64,000 nucleotides of DNA from Craterostigma plantagineum (GCA_027422505.1 JAPQWV010000012.1:21364001-21428000); one strand, 5' to 3'. Positions 22,612 through 34,447 are shown, counted from the first letter of the stretch. Numbers and translations: made by a program. Notes: a model not told the origin generated them from the sequence alone.

Positions 22612-24310
22612 TTCCCACGTCTTCTTTGGTGTATTGATTAGCCGACTATTGAGTGCAGCAGTGATAATGGTAAACTTAGTTGTGTGATTATGGGACGAAT
22701 TTGGGTTTGTTGGTGTTGAGGAAGAAGATAAATGAACGATATTTATAGTACAATTATTAAGGTCGAGCTTATAAAAGTTGAGTTTGATTATATATGGTAG
22801 TAATATAATTGTTTACTTGAATATTATAGCCTGAAATTTTTAATAGCTACATTAAAATTTTATTCTTCAAATTTGAGTTAAGGATAAATGCTAATTTTAT
22901 ATACTTTCATATTTTTGTTTTTTCAAATTGTTAGTCAAACTACGCTTGACTAAATTTATCCAACAAGTAGTTTCTGGATAACAAAAATTATTTGACCGAA
23001 ATCGACGTGGACTAAATTTAAATTTTACTGTAATATTTTTATGATTAAAGAAAGTGAATAAATTACTTGATGGCGTTCACCAAATAATCTTAAATGTTAT
23101 TATTTATGATTAATGAAAGTAAATACATTACTGATGACTTAAGTGGAGTTTTGACTAACTCTCAATTCCAATGAATATCATTAAGGGCCTTTTACAATTC
23201 AGGCTCCTTTTCATAGATTAAATTTAGGTTTCATGTCCCTGACAGAAAATTCATTATTTAAGGACTCGATTTCTGCAGTACCACTTCAATGTTCTGCGGT
23301 ACCACTTCATTGTTCTTCTGTACCACTTCATTGTTCTGCAGTACCACTTCGTTGGTCAGCAGTACCACTTCGTTGTTTTTCCAGTGCCACTTCATTGTTA
23401 TGCAGTACCACTTCATCTGATACCAGTTCATATACACTTTATAACAACCTGTGTAAATCTGGGTCATAATCTCTAGATTTTATAAAAATTGGTCCTTTAA
23501 ACAATTGTTTTTTTGTGACATGATCTAAAATCTATTTCACACCTGTCATTAATGGATTGGTTGTCATGCTTTGGATAATGCTTATGCTCAAGTCAATTGG
23601 AGAATGTTCACTCCTAATTGAAGTTCAAGAGCGAGCAAATTTAATTGAATGTAAAAGTCTTTGGGGACAAAAAGGAGTGACATAGTTAGAGTATATAAGT
23701 GTGTTGAAGACTACACTCAAAAAAAAAAAAAAGTGTGTTGAAGACAAAACCAAATTTGTTAATTTTTTAGTACATATACCTCGCAGTTGCAATTATATTT
23801 ATGCAATTTACTCTCGTATTTGCAATTAAAGTTCCTTAAACTCCCTTAGCCAATTCCCCTTCATTACTCTTAAATAAAAATAAAAAAACAATAAATCAAA
23901 CTTGAAAAGAGAGAGAAAACAAACCATCAATGCATCTTGATCATCAACACGTATGCATCATATGTATATCATATATCATCAATAAATGCAAATAAGTCAC
24001 GTATTTTATTGTTTTTTATTACCGTATCAACAATGGTAAAGAAATACTATTTTTTTTCCTTCTATTCTTGAATGCGTGGCGTCTCAATAATTGTAAAGAA
24101 AGCAAATGCAATGGATAAAAGACACATAAGAGGCCCCCGTGGCTTCTCCTCCCTTCTTAACCGCCTCAATGAACCAGATCGTCACACGTACATATAGATA
24201 GTATCTATCTATATATATATATATATGCCATTTACGCTCATCGAATTGCATTACTCAGACCTTATATTTCAGTAAAAGATATAACACCGAATTACAAGAA
24301 AAAGAAAAAA
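22612..24310. repeat. Tail of array unit E, up to the LEA gene
   Basis: Leader, TATA box and spacer of the last array unit, interrupted by a small minisatellite-bearing insertion (23186-23548). The spacer blocks found after copies A and C (cacgtatgcatcatatg, aagtcacgta) recur here at 23950-24005, ending about 300 bases before the LEA start. The 24200-24235 stretch is an AT microsatellite that may include the LEA TATA box. Confidence 0.55.
23186..23548. mobile_element. Small insertion (MITE-like) with a 22-bp minisatellite
   Basis: The array spacer is interrupted between two copies of tcattaa. The inserted DNA holds about seven copies of a gcagtaccacttcattgttct unit (23273-23425), which keeps both strands open in several frames. 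No clear terminal inverted repeats. Confidence 0.5.
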
Positions 24311-24743
24311 ATGCAGACGGCGAAACAGAAAGTGAGCGACGCGGCGGCTTCAGCTCAGCAGAACGTGGATAAAGTTCGAGCCAAAACCCATGAAAAGGTA
24401 ATATTTTTCAATCTAGTTTAGGGATCTTTATATTATATGTAAATTATTGGGAGAGAACATATTGAAATGTTTGTGACGCTTTTAACGTAAATAGATGGAG
24501 AAAACCGATGCGAGGACATCAGAAGAGAAAGAAATGGCCCACGAGCGTAAGGAGATTAGCGAAGCCGAAGCTAAGATGAAGAAGCACGAATCCAAGGCAC
24601 AAAACGTGGATAAGAAGGCCCACAGCCACCAGCAGCCGCCACTTGGTGCGGCGGCGCCGCCCACTGAGGGTGGCGTTACCCCTACTCCTAGTCCGGCGGC
24701 CGGTGGTCAGTATCCTGGTGGTGCTGGGAGTCATGTGATGTGA
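24311..24743 (+). CDS. LEA_1 (group 1) late embryogenesis abundant protein, 111 aa
   Basis: Two exons, 24311-24397 and 24495-24743, are joined by a GT-AG intron (AAAG/gtaata, aaatag) in phase 0. The N-terminal half is the LEA_1 region: MQTAKQKVSDAAASAQQ, VDKVRAKTHEK, EKTDARTSEEKEMAHERK and EAEAKMKKHESKAQ. It is charged, lacks Cys and Trp, and is predicted to form amphipathic helices. The C-terminus is Pro/Gly/Ala-rich and ends GGAGSHVM. The length fits small LEA_1 proteins, intrinsically disordered hydrophilic proteins that protect cells during desiccation. The intron position (between the two helical repeats) is usual for the family. No break is seen. An AT microsatellite and tatatatatgcc lie about 85-110 bases upstream. 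It borders the mini-CLASSY array on one side and a decayed CLASSY 3' end on the other. Confidence 0.9.
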
Positions 24744-25102
24744 TTTGTTTAGTACGTTTTATAATCAGTTCGCCTTTCCGTGTATCTGTGATTTTAAATT
24801 TGATGTTTTTTGTGTGCCTATGTCTTGTGGACAGTTTATATGGTTTATATATGGGATGGATCTCTTGAGAAAAACGACCATAGTCTAAAATATTGGCTCA
24901 AAATGGCCCTCGTTTTTTTCAAGATTCAATGATAAAAATGACTAAATACAAATCAAATTCGTTCAAAACGACACAATTAGACGACGTCGTCCAACAAAGA
25001 CAAACAGCAAATCCAAGTCTAATGCTAATCCCAGAAATCAAACATAAAAAAAAAAGAAAAAAACAAACCCACCTTCAATACACACACAACATCGAAAGAA
25101 GC
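24744..25102 (-). pseudogene. Decayed CLASSY 3' flank, part 1 (left of the MULE)
   Basis: From about 24870 this matches the 3' flank of the full CLASSY gene (51425-51720): blocks with gacgacgtcgtccaac, caaatccaagtctaatgcta and aacaaacccaccttcaatac. The match stops at the MULE and resumes at 29013. Bases 24744-24870 are the LEA 3' region. Confidence 0.75.
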
Positions 25103-28100
25103 GGCTCGGATCACCTATTCCAGTACCAATTCCACTCCCTATTCCACTATTAAAATATTAATATTATATTATATTATCTCTCCTAATCATCATATACACA
25201 CAACGTCCCACATTAATTAATTGGACACTCTCTCTCATGGAAGTTTTTTATACTATCTCTCCTAATAACACATCTAACGTGATAAATTGTCACATCAACC
25301 ACTTGAATTGTCCATTTCTCGAAAGCCGTGTGGTAATATTGTCACATCAACTAGTGTGCTTGCCACTTTAGTTTCAAATTCATTATATAAAAGAATAAAA
25401 ATGATGCCAGCATAAACACTTCTCATTAGCAGACCAATAATCACTTATACACTATCATAACACAGAATACACTGAATAAATAGAAGATCCATTAAAAAAT
25501 AGAACTTTCATTACTTACTAAACATTGAATTATAACATAATACAAAGTCTAACACCCGAAAAGTAGTGATTAGTCTCCATTTACTCGATCATCTATCTCA
25601 TTTCTCCTTAGGTTTCTAGAGGCTGCATCATTAATCACTACATTCGATTGATTGGTAAAAGACATTCCGTAACTTGGTTGTTGCATCTGTGCCTGAAAAT
25701 TCATATACAAAGTCATATTATTTTGTATCATCAACAACATACCCAAAATAAATATTGGAGATATTTAACCTGCAGCAAATCCGTCAAACTTGAGCTATGT
25801 CGTTGGAACTGTGAAGGATACCACCATTGAGAATTTTGATGCTGAATGGATGCACTTGATATCTGTTGCAGTTAACATTAATAAAATAATGATTAACTTC
25901 TTATGTGAAAGATGAACGTATTTCTAAATGACATACCTGTGACGATTGGGATGCTGGTAAAAGGAACAATGAATCGACCGGCATTGTAGGATGAGAAATA
26001 TCTGAACAAGATATATCGTACTTTTCTCCTATACGATGATTGATTTCCAAACTTGGCGTGCACTCTTTTGGTTCCTGTAATTGAGCAAGACATTAGCAAG
26101 TTTCTGTATTCGTATAATAACACAAATTTAGCAAAATATTACCTCGGCAGTTGTATGCTTTGCCGACGAATTTTCGGTGTGTTTTGACCTTTTTGGCTTC
26201 TTTATCGCCTGTTCTAATCCGCTTTTGACCCTCTTTCCAGATTTGAGTCGCGAAGCCCTTTTTTGTTTCCATCCTTTTATCGCATCAACTGGTCCGTCAT
26301 TCGTTTCTCTAGTCAAAACTCCTTTTCCATGCTTTTTGGAAGTCTTAGATGATTTTGAAGAATAAATGTTATCTAGAGCTTCATCTGTTTCTTCAATCAT
26401 CTTAAGAAGAACATCTTTAGTCTGATGATACGTCTCCTCCGTCAATGCTGCCTTTGAAGCTAATTGACTATACAGCTTGCATAGATCTTTATACCTTTCT
26501 CCAACCAATATCTTTTCAGCATGTTCCTCATCAATCCCAAAGCTTCTCTCGTCATGATCGTGGGAAGAAATTTGCAGAAATCCCTTCTTAGCATTTTTAG
26601 TCCATCTTCGTTTTATATAATCTTCAGGAATTGAAGATATATTTCTTATACCAAGTACTTTGAGGACATGAGAACACAATATTCCAGCAAATTCAAACTT
26701 TTTGCAACTACATGAAACTTTTTCGCTCACGGAGTCCAATCTGACTGTGTGTTGGTAGCGCTTATTGGAAGTGGAAACCTTGTACTCGGATATTGTCTCG
26801 GACTCGCTAGATAGCTCAGCGAATAAATCATAAGCCTTCCAGAATTCAGATTCAAACAACTGGAAGACTTCCTGCGTGTAGATATTTGAGCGTGTCTCAA
26901 GATCTGAATCGGGTATGCTTTCGGGGTTGTCTGCCTCATCACAAAATCAGCTTTTAACTCCTTATATCGGCGATCGTCGATTAACCTTTCAAAATGCTCA
27001 AAAAAGGGTAACAGCTTCATTTTATAGCTCACATATCTTTTTAAAGAACTATGCATGCTCTCGCTGCGCTGCGTACTGATCATATCTGCACATAACACTT
27101 GATGTCCGTAAACTAACGCCCATTTTTCTTTAATGCTAAACAACCTTTCAAGCCAATCATTATTTTCCAACCCATACTTCCTCAGCATTTCCTTCCACGC
27201 CTTGAGAAAATCATCTTCCTCTTCATAATCATATATACAACTAGAAAAATCTTTAGCAAAATTGCTGAACCTAGAAAAAACATTACCAAGGTGTGTAGCT
27301 GCATTTTGATAAATATGCCAAATGCACAAACGATGGCATGTTTCGGGCCATTCTGCGGATATAGCTTTTGCCATCGCGGCATCTTGGTCTGTAAGAATAG
27401 TAGTAGGCTTTTTTCCACCCATTGACCGAACAAAGGTATCAAATAGCCACGTAAATGTTTCAGCTGTTTCATCATACAGCAATGCCGCTCCAAAAATAAT
27501 TGACTGTTTATGATGATTGACACCGACAAAAAGTGCAAATGGTCGATCTTCTTTATTTTTCCTGTAGGTGGTGTCAAAGGACACCACATCGCCAAAATGA
27601 ACGTAGTCGATCATCATTTGTCCATCTGCCCAGAAAATATTTGTTATTAAGTCTGACGTATCGACCTGGATGGCGTAACAGAAATTTGGATCTTCAGTCT
27701 GTTTTTTCTGTAAATATTCCAGTACACCTCCTGTATCTCGTGATCTCATCTCCACTGTTCTTTTCGATCGCAGATAGTTTTTATAGTCTTCAATAACAAA
27801 ACCAACATTCTCGCGTCCTCCAGCTTGATTGACCAAATATTGGAGTCCAGCCGTTGGGGGAATGCCAGATTTGTCTAGATTATCCACCTGCGTTGCCTGC
27901 TTTGCAGTCAGTCTCCTATGCGACCTATAGAAGTGACTCTTGTTTGGACTGACAAGTTCGTGTCCGCTATGCTCTGCAATAAACTTGACCACGTGATATT
28001 TGCCAGATTTACGTGCGTTTATCTTCATTTTTGCACCACAACCACTTCTAGTCTCAAGACGATGAGATTTGACGTCCACATATCGGTTATCTTTTCGTCT

Positions 28101-29012
28101 ACGTCCCTCGCTAGAACAACAGAATACACGATCCAAAAGTCTTCCATCAATACTGTCGTAATGAACGGTGTGCCTCCTAATTCCAAAACCAACACTACGT
28201 GCATAATCATTATAAAAGTTATATGCATCTTCTTCAGTCTCAAATTCCATATCCAAAGCTGGGATTTTTATTTCCGGTGTGAAAGAATGTCCTAAGTCAA
28301 TGATAGTTGTAGTACCTTCCACCCGATAGTTTGTCAACTGTTTCAAAATCAAGCATGCGACGCGGAGAGGAAATTGCTACATCCTGACGAGCATAATATA
28401 GAACATTAAAATAAATACACAACTATATACCAGAACAAAAATACAAAAGATCATAACTGAATTATATTTACCATGAGATCTTCGCGCACACTGTTACGAT
28501 CGTCCATAATTCTTAGTTCCGAGAGATAATGTTAAGTAGCAAATCTGTAGATGCGGACCACATAAGATAATTAAAACAAAATTAGCAAAATAACTATTCG
28601 TTGGTTACTAATACAAGACTCAACTGTAACAGCTTGAATTGAACGATGACCTCTCCACGAACTTGATTTGCAGATATGGAATTGATCAATACGAAAAACA
28701 TATATTGGGGTAGTATAAGAAATTAGCACGATCTCCTCTCTTCAATTATCAAGAAAGCTTCAAACTTGCAAAGAATTAGTATCGATTTATCTGTTAGTTT
28801 ATTGGATGAGTATGGTGACGACAGAATAATTTAGGTTTTTACTGGTGAGAGATAGGATATTACGAGAGACGCGATCCTCATGTTGATTTACTGAATCTGC
28901 CAATTAATGTTCTTTTACTATATTTACAAGTATAAAAAACTTCCATGAGAGAGAGTGAAATAGGGAGTGGAATTGGGAGTGGAATTGGTACTGGAATAGG
29001 TGATCCGAGGGG
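25103..29012 (-). mobile_element. MULE with FAR1-type transposase, TIRs and 10-bp TSD
   Basis: Terminal inverted repeats of about 90 bases, with gaps, flank the element. The left arm (from 25103) has cggatcacctattccagtac and, further in, catggaagttttttatac; the right arm (28930-29012) carries both in inverse orientation. A perfect 10-bp direct repeat, cgaaagaagc, lies just outside (25093-25102 and 29013-29022), of which 9 or 10 bases are the target duplication. The host sequence is the decayed CLASSY 3' flank. Inside is a five-exon FAR1-family transposase gene. Confidence 0.88.
25570..28507 (-). pseudogene. FAR1/FHY3-type MULE transposase, two frameshifts
   Basis: Five exons can be traced: 28472-28507, 26144-28383, 25937-26074, 25770-25862 and 25570-25692, all with GT-AG introns. 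Domains in order: a FAR1 DNA-binding region with YNFYNDYARSVGFGIRRH, SGCGAKMKI and HSGHELVSP; a MULE transposase core with DVVSFDTTYRKNKEDRPFAL, FGAALLYDETAETFTW, ILTDQDAAMAKAI and CHRLCIWHIYQNA; then a SWIM zinc finger, CSCKKFEFAGILCSHVLKV. A polar, Ser/Gln-rich tail follows. The frame changes twice. One change lies between the start MDDRNSVREDLM and IDLGHSF, near 28320; the other between QILRHAQ and IYTQEVFQLFE, near 26890. These suggest a recently inactivated transposase, unless they are sequence errors. It sits inside terminal repeats, so I call it a transposon gene rather than a domesticated FRS gene. Confidence 0.85.
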
Positions 29013-29126
29013 CGAAAGAAGCCCGGAAACAGCTTTAAACTAATAAACCACATTGATTACCTTCGATAAATTCGATCTCTTTCTTCAAGAATCGAGTCCA
29101 AAAGTCTCAATCAAATCAACGTCCTT
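29013..29126 (-). pseudogene. Decayed CLASSY 3' end, part 2
   Basis: Matches 51720-51845 of the full gene: the 3' untranslated part (actaataaacc, gattaccttcgataaatt) and the last coding residues around DLIETFGLDS with the stop. It is interrupted at 29126, within the last exon, by the copia element. Confidence 0.8.
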
Positions 29127-29391
29127 TCAAAATTTGCAAGTTGACTGTCGGTTGTTAAGAAACAGAGAGAATGGAGAGACGTATATCATTTGATTAATTT
29201 CTGTTAAGATATAGAAGACTACTGGAGTTTTATATGGACTACTAAGTACTAACTAACTATAGATCAGTATTAGCAAACAGAGTCCTATGAAGAGAATAAT
29301 TATAAATCCTCCTACGCAGAAGCTTCGCAATTAGATCCTTTCTGTCTTCAGATCTTCATCAGATTGCTCCTTCCGCGTTAATAACTCTTTA
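29127..29391 (-). repeat. 3' LTR of the 29127-35821 copia element
   Basis: Aligns along its length with 35559-35821: shared blocks gttgttaagaaacagagaga, gttttatatggactacta and cttcagatcttcatcagatt. A short G-run on the minus strand just inside (29392-29400) is a candidate polypurine tract. Confidence 0.8.
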
Positions 29392-29479
29392 TCCCCCCAC
29401 AAGCTGAGAAGGGAAGAGGATCCCTCACGCCACGCCAAGCTTGGACAAAAGAGAGAACAAAGGAGCTGCCAATGACTTC

Positions 29480-30858
29480 CTAAAATATCAGATAAGTGCA
29501 AATGCGAAGATACGTGTAGAGGAACCAAATAACCATTGAGATAATGATGTTGCGCGAAATGACAATCAACCTCCAAGTGCTTAGTCTGAAAAACGGGATT
29601 CTCACTGATCTGAATAACCGATTTATTGTCACCCAAAGAGATATAGGGAGCGGTACACAAACCCCTAAATCAGCCAATAGATCGGAAAGCCATAAAAACT
29701 CTTTTGTAGTGGTGCTAAGGGCTCGATACTCTGCATCGACAGATGAACCTGAGACCGTAGCTTGTTGCTTGGTTTTACAGGAGATGAGAGATGAGTTCAA
29801 GAAGATACAGCCGAATTGGCATCGCTGAAAGCTTCCAGTTTGAGACTAGAAACAGCCGAATAAACAAGCCATAAGATGGCTTTCCTTTGAGATACTTGAG
29901 AACATGAATAAGAGAATTCCAGTAATCATTACAGGGAGCATGAACATGCTTGCTCAACTGTTGGACGGCAAGAGTGATATCTGGCCTGGTAGAGCAATTG
30001 TCCAACAAATTTACGATAATGAGAGACATCAGTTAGAGGTGTACCTGTAGTGTCCGAAAACTAATGTCCTTTTGGAAGAGGAGTTGAACTTGGCTTGCAA
30101 CCAGACAGTCCAGCTGAGGCAACAATATCTACTTGCGTTGACTAAGAAAAATACCATCTTGAGAGCGGGCGATCTCAATACCCAGAAAATATTTTGCATA
30201 ACCAATATCCTTAATGGTGAACTGATCATCTAAATAAGCTTTCACTGCAATCATAGCTTCTTCACACTACCCCTAATTAAAAAATATCATCCACATAAAC
30301 AACCAAAGCCATAAAGGACTGATTCTTAGAACAAGTTAAAAGACATGGATCATATGGAGACTGCATGAAACCATACCTCTGCAGCTGTGCGGTGAACTCA
30401 GCATTCCACTGCCGTGAGCCTTGTTCCAAGCCGTAAAGAGAACGTTTGAGTTGACAAACTTGCCCTGGACCACATTTGTCATACCCATTCGGTGGCAACA
30501 TGTATACTTCATCCAAGTACCCATGTAAAAAGGCATTGTTGATGTCTAGTTGGTGTATAGACCAATTAGACGCAGCTGTCATAGCAACTAACAATCTCAC
30601 AGTTACTACTTCGACCACGGGAGAAAAACTATCAAAATAATCTTCACCTTCGATTTGGTTGTAGCCCTTGGCAACAAGCTGGGCCTTGTACTTCTCAATG
30701 GTACCATTGGAATTATATTTTAATTTGTAGACCCACTTACTCCGAATTTCTTTCTTCCGAGGCGGAAGATTAGTAATTACCGAGGTCTTATTTCTCTCAA
30801 GACCGCGTGGCCTTGATCCAATTTGGATCAGCCGCTTGATAAAAAGTTTTTGGTTCAA
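29480..30858 (-). pseudogene. copia reverse transcriptase and RNase H, frameshifted
   Basis: The reverse transcriptase part (30277-30858) contains KWVYKLKYNSNGTIEKYKAQ, LVAKGYNQIEGEDYFDSFSP, HQLDINNAFLHGYLDEVYM and the catalytic YVDDI. Beyond it the frame breaks, and RNase H pieces follow: RPDITLAVQQLSKH, VSGSSVDAEYRALSTTTKEF and WLSDLLADL. Several indels and stops make it non-functional. Confidence 0.85.
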
Positions 30859-31587
30859 AGATTTTGTCCAAGCATGCTAAAAACATGTGCTCAGTGGTAA
30901 AAGTAGGTTGTAGAACAAGAGATTTATGAATGGGCATTGAATGAGAATGTTTGTAAGTATTGGAAGAATTTATGCTCAATAGGGCGTTGGGTGTCACATA
31001 GTCAATCATCCATTTTGGTACTCCTTACTCTAGTACTTTTGCTAGTCTCAAGTAAGTGAGGTGGAATAGAAATAACGTCAGGTGATGCTGGGACTGTGGG
31101 GAAATATTAGCAGGAGATGGGTGAGATTCTATGTTAGGGAAATGTGGCTCTGGGGTAATTTGTGGTGCCTCAGGCAAGGGACAAGTGGATGAAGGTATGT
31201 TCTGGTCAATGAGTGAAAGGAAACTATCAGTATTTGGTTGTAGAGATGGTAAGGGTTGTATGTAGTCTGACTTTTTGGCTAGGTAGGGAAAATGGTTTCA
31301 TGGAAAACGACATCTCTAGAGACCATAACCTTCCTGGTCAACAGATCATAGACTTTATATGTCTTTTGACGTGGGTGGATACACTATGAAAACAGTAGGA
31401 AAGGCCCGCGCATCAAACTTACATTTGTGAGGTAAAGTATTTGACGTGGGTGGATACCCTATTAGATAGATTTGGTGGTTTTGAAAACAGGACTTCATAA
31501 GGACTCTTTCCCCCTAAAATCATGGAAGGTAACCTGTACATGAGAAGTGGCTGTAAGTTCTGAATCCCCCCAGAATTATTTGAAAGG

Positions 31588-33232
31588 GTTAATTACGTGT
31601 CAGGCCTTCTTAACATTTTTAAATAGTGTACAGGCCCCAATATAGTTTCAGTTAGTATTAAGGACCTACTTTTTAAAATTATGAGAGAAAAATACCCAAA
31701 CTATGCGATATGACATATTTACCCCCTAACAGATACACAATTTACAAACATATGCCATCGTCTTCTCCAACAAGCGAGCTAATCTTCAAGCTCGATTTCC
31801 ACCTATAATCTCGACCTTCGTCAGCAGACGAGGAGGCCCGACCCTGACCTGTCGTCGTAGTAGAGCTCGACGGAGCTGAAATTATTATTTTTTTTCAAAT
31901 CACTTAGCGACGTATGACACATCTCTTCTATTAAATAACAAATCGTCACACAAAAATACCACATCCTACATTAGAATAATGATTCATATATTGTTAATCA
32001 CACAGTCTGTACACAACCAATGGATTGGGAGAAAAAGAACGAAAATCACAAACGACTAAAAAACAGATGTAAACTGCATAAATCACGTCGTTATTGACTC
32101 AATAATGTAAAATAGACCTCAATTTCCCATGGGTACCTCGGATTTATACCGATTACTTGCAAGAAAGGGGTATTATAATTTCCCTAAATCGTGTAAAAAA
32201 GAAATACTTATAACATAGCAAAAAATAACAAATGTCTTATGGTTAATAACAAATGTTGACTTAGAAGTAACACGTCGCTGAGAGGTAATAATGCCTTGTT
32301 TATCGTAAATAACACATTCTGTATACAACCCAATGGATCGGGGAAAAAGAACGAAAATCACAAACGACACTAAAAAACAGATGAAAACTGCATAAATCTC
32401 GTCGTATTGACTCAATAAGGTAAAATTGATCTCTATTTCTCATGGGTACCGCGAATTTATACCGATTAGTTGCAAGAAACAAATATTATATTTTCCCTAA
32501 ATCGTGTAAAAACGAAATACTTATAACATAGCAAAAAATAACAAATATCTTATGGTTAATAAAAAAATTGACTTAGAAGTAACACGTCGCTGAAATGTAA
32601 TAACACCTTGTTTGTCTTAAATAACACATTTTGTATACAACCAATGGATCGGGAGGAAAAGAAAATCACAAACGACACTAAAAAACGGATGAAAACTGCA
32701 TAAAACTCGGCGTTATTGACTCAATAACGTAAAATAGACCTCGATTTCTCATGGGTACCTTGAATTTATACCGATTACTTGCAATTTATGTCGAAATCTA
32801 GATTCGATTTACCATTATATTCCGAATTTGCACCCTAATTAGACTAGCGAATTCTACCTCGTGCGGCGTCAATATCATAATGAATCCAACATTACATGTC
32901 GAAATCGGTTGGATGGGGCAGTCGAATTTTTTTGTGCTCGATTCAGTGTAAGAAAAATATTCTGTAACTGAGTAACACAAAATTGTTGAAAAATAACGTG
33001 TCTGTTTCCTAAAGTAACAATATTCTGTAACTGAGTAACATAACATTATTGCAAAATAACGTGTCCGTTTCCTAAAGTAACAATATACTGTAATTGAATA
33101 ACAAAAAAAGATCATTATAGTAAGGGTATTTTCGTCAAATCATATTTTTTGGTCCTTCAGTCGAATTTTTACCTAAAGTAGGTCCTTTAAACTTATTTAT
33201 TTTGTACTAGGGCCTGGCAGAAAATTTTCCCT
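31588..33232. mobile_element. 1.6-kb non-autonomous DNA element nested in the copia element
   Basis: It interrupts the copia coding region between integrase and reverse transcriptase. Flanking 10-bp sequences, atttgaaagg (31578-31587) and attcgaaagg (33233-33242), match 9/10 and suggest a 9-10-bp target duplication. The ends are weakly inverted: gttaattacgtgtcaggcc on the left; on the right, read inward, agggaaaattttctgccagg. The interior is tandem repeats with no coding sequence. Confidence 0.65.
32001..32790. repeat. About 313-bp tandem repeat, 2.5 copies
   Basis: Units begin near 32001, 32318 and 32628, each with an acacattctgtatacaaccc-type start, followed by a gggagaaaaagaacgaaaat block, a catgggtacc block and a taacatagcaaaaaataac block. 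A shorter repeat of about 60 bases (gtgtctgtttcctaaagtaa) occurs two to three times at 32940-33105. Confidence 0.8.
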
Positions 33233-33309
33233 ATTCGAAAGGCCAGACTGAAATAGCAGGGAGCAACTTGTAAGAGGTGTCTATGTTTTCTCTCAACAAC
33301 CCCATTTTG

Positions 33310-34152
33310 TTATGGGGTGTATGGTGTTGATATTTGATGTATGATACCAAGATCCCTGAATAAGGACTGACAAGTGTTACTAAGAAACTCAGACCCATTA
33401 TCCGATCTCAAGGTTGTGACACATTTTTGATACTGTGTTTTGGCCATTTTCAGAAAAGTGGACACGATTGAGACTGTTTGGGCTTTGAACTGCATTAGAA
33501 AGGTCCATGTGGATCTATTGAATCATCCACTATGGTAAGACAGTAATGTGCTCCACTCAAGGACCTTTTACTATTAGGACCCCAGATGTCCACATGTATC
33601 AATTCAAAAAGGTCAAAGGTTTGTATGGTACTGTGAGGGAATGAAAACGACTCTGTTTGGCCAAGGGACATAAATGACATGGTTTGGAAATATATGGCTT
33701 TGTATCAATAGCTGTAATTTTATTCATAACAGGGATAGAGGGGTGGCCAAGTCTCATCTGCCGAAGATCATGATCAACCGTTACAGCAATATTAGAAACA
33801 AAGAAATTCCTAGACTTAAGTTGCAAGGCAGATAGATGATTGACATAAGTACTGATGAATTTCATCATGGTGTCTAGATGAAAAGAATTATTGTCTATGA
33901 CATAGAGTCGGTTCATGAATTTTCCAACACCAATGAGGCGACTAGTCATTTGGTACTATAAGGTACAAAATATGACTGAGACAAAAAACAGTCAATTTTT
34001 GCATCCGTAGCAAGCTTATGCACAGAAAGCAAATTATATTTGAAGGTAGGTATATGTAAGCAGCCATGTAGTTCAAGGTTAGGGGATAATCTGACACTTC
34101 CAATGTGTTTAACATGTTGGAAAGCGCCATCAGGAAGAGTAACAGGGGTCAA
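33310..34152 (-). pseudogene. copia protease-integrase region, frameshifted
   Basis: Fragments in order: LHGCLHIPTFKYNLLSVHKL (the linker before integrase), LGHPS with CHLCPLAKQSRFHS (the HHCC-type zinc-binding end), then FELIHVDIWGP and TLRSDNGSEFLSNTCQSLF (integrase catalytic core with Asp and Glu in place). Each lies in a different frame, and the C-terminal part is cut by the nested element at 33232. Confidence 0.85.
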
Positions 34153-34447
34153 GTAGGAGGTGGGTACAGTGGTTCATAAGGTTCGATTCTGAGCACATGT
34201 GTCATGTTGCACCCTGTCTAAAAACCAAGAACTCATCAACAATTCACCAGCTATGGAACTTAAGAGTTTGCAGAGTCATACCTGCAAAATCATGTATGTG
34301 TGCGAAGCTAGCGTGCTCAAACTCCCCCTCCTTGGGCTTTCCTTCCATCGATTTGCTCAGCATGCTGTTTGCTTCATGTTGTTCGAAGATTGTTGACCAC
34401 AGTCTGCATCTCTCCATTTGTATCGCCATTGACCCCTTTCTTTTCAA

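Noticed and set aside
23233..23469. 78-residue Ser/Val/Pro/Leu repeat ORF and its antisense partner
   Set aside because: A 22-bp minisatellite translated; no start context or homology.
25570..28507. Host FHY3/FAR1-related transcription factor
   Set aside because: The gene is enclosed by about 90-bp inverted repeats and a 10-bp direct repeat inside a decayed CLASSY flank, so it is a transposon gene.
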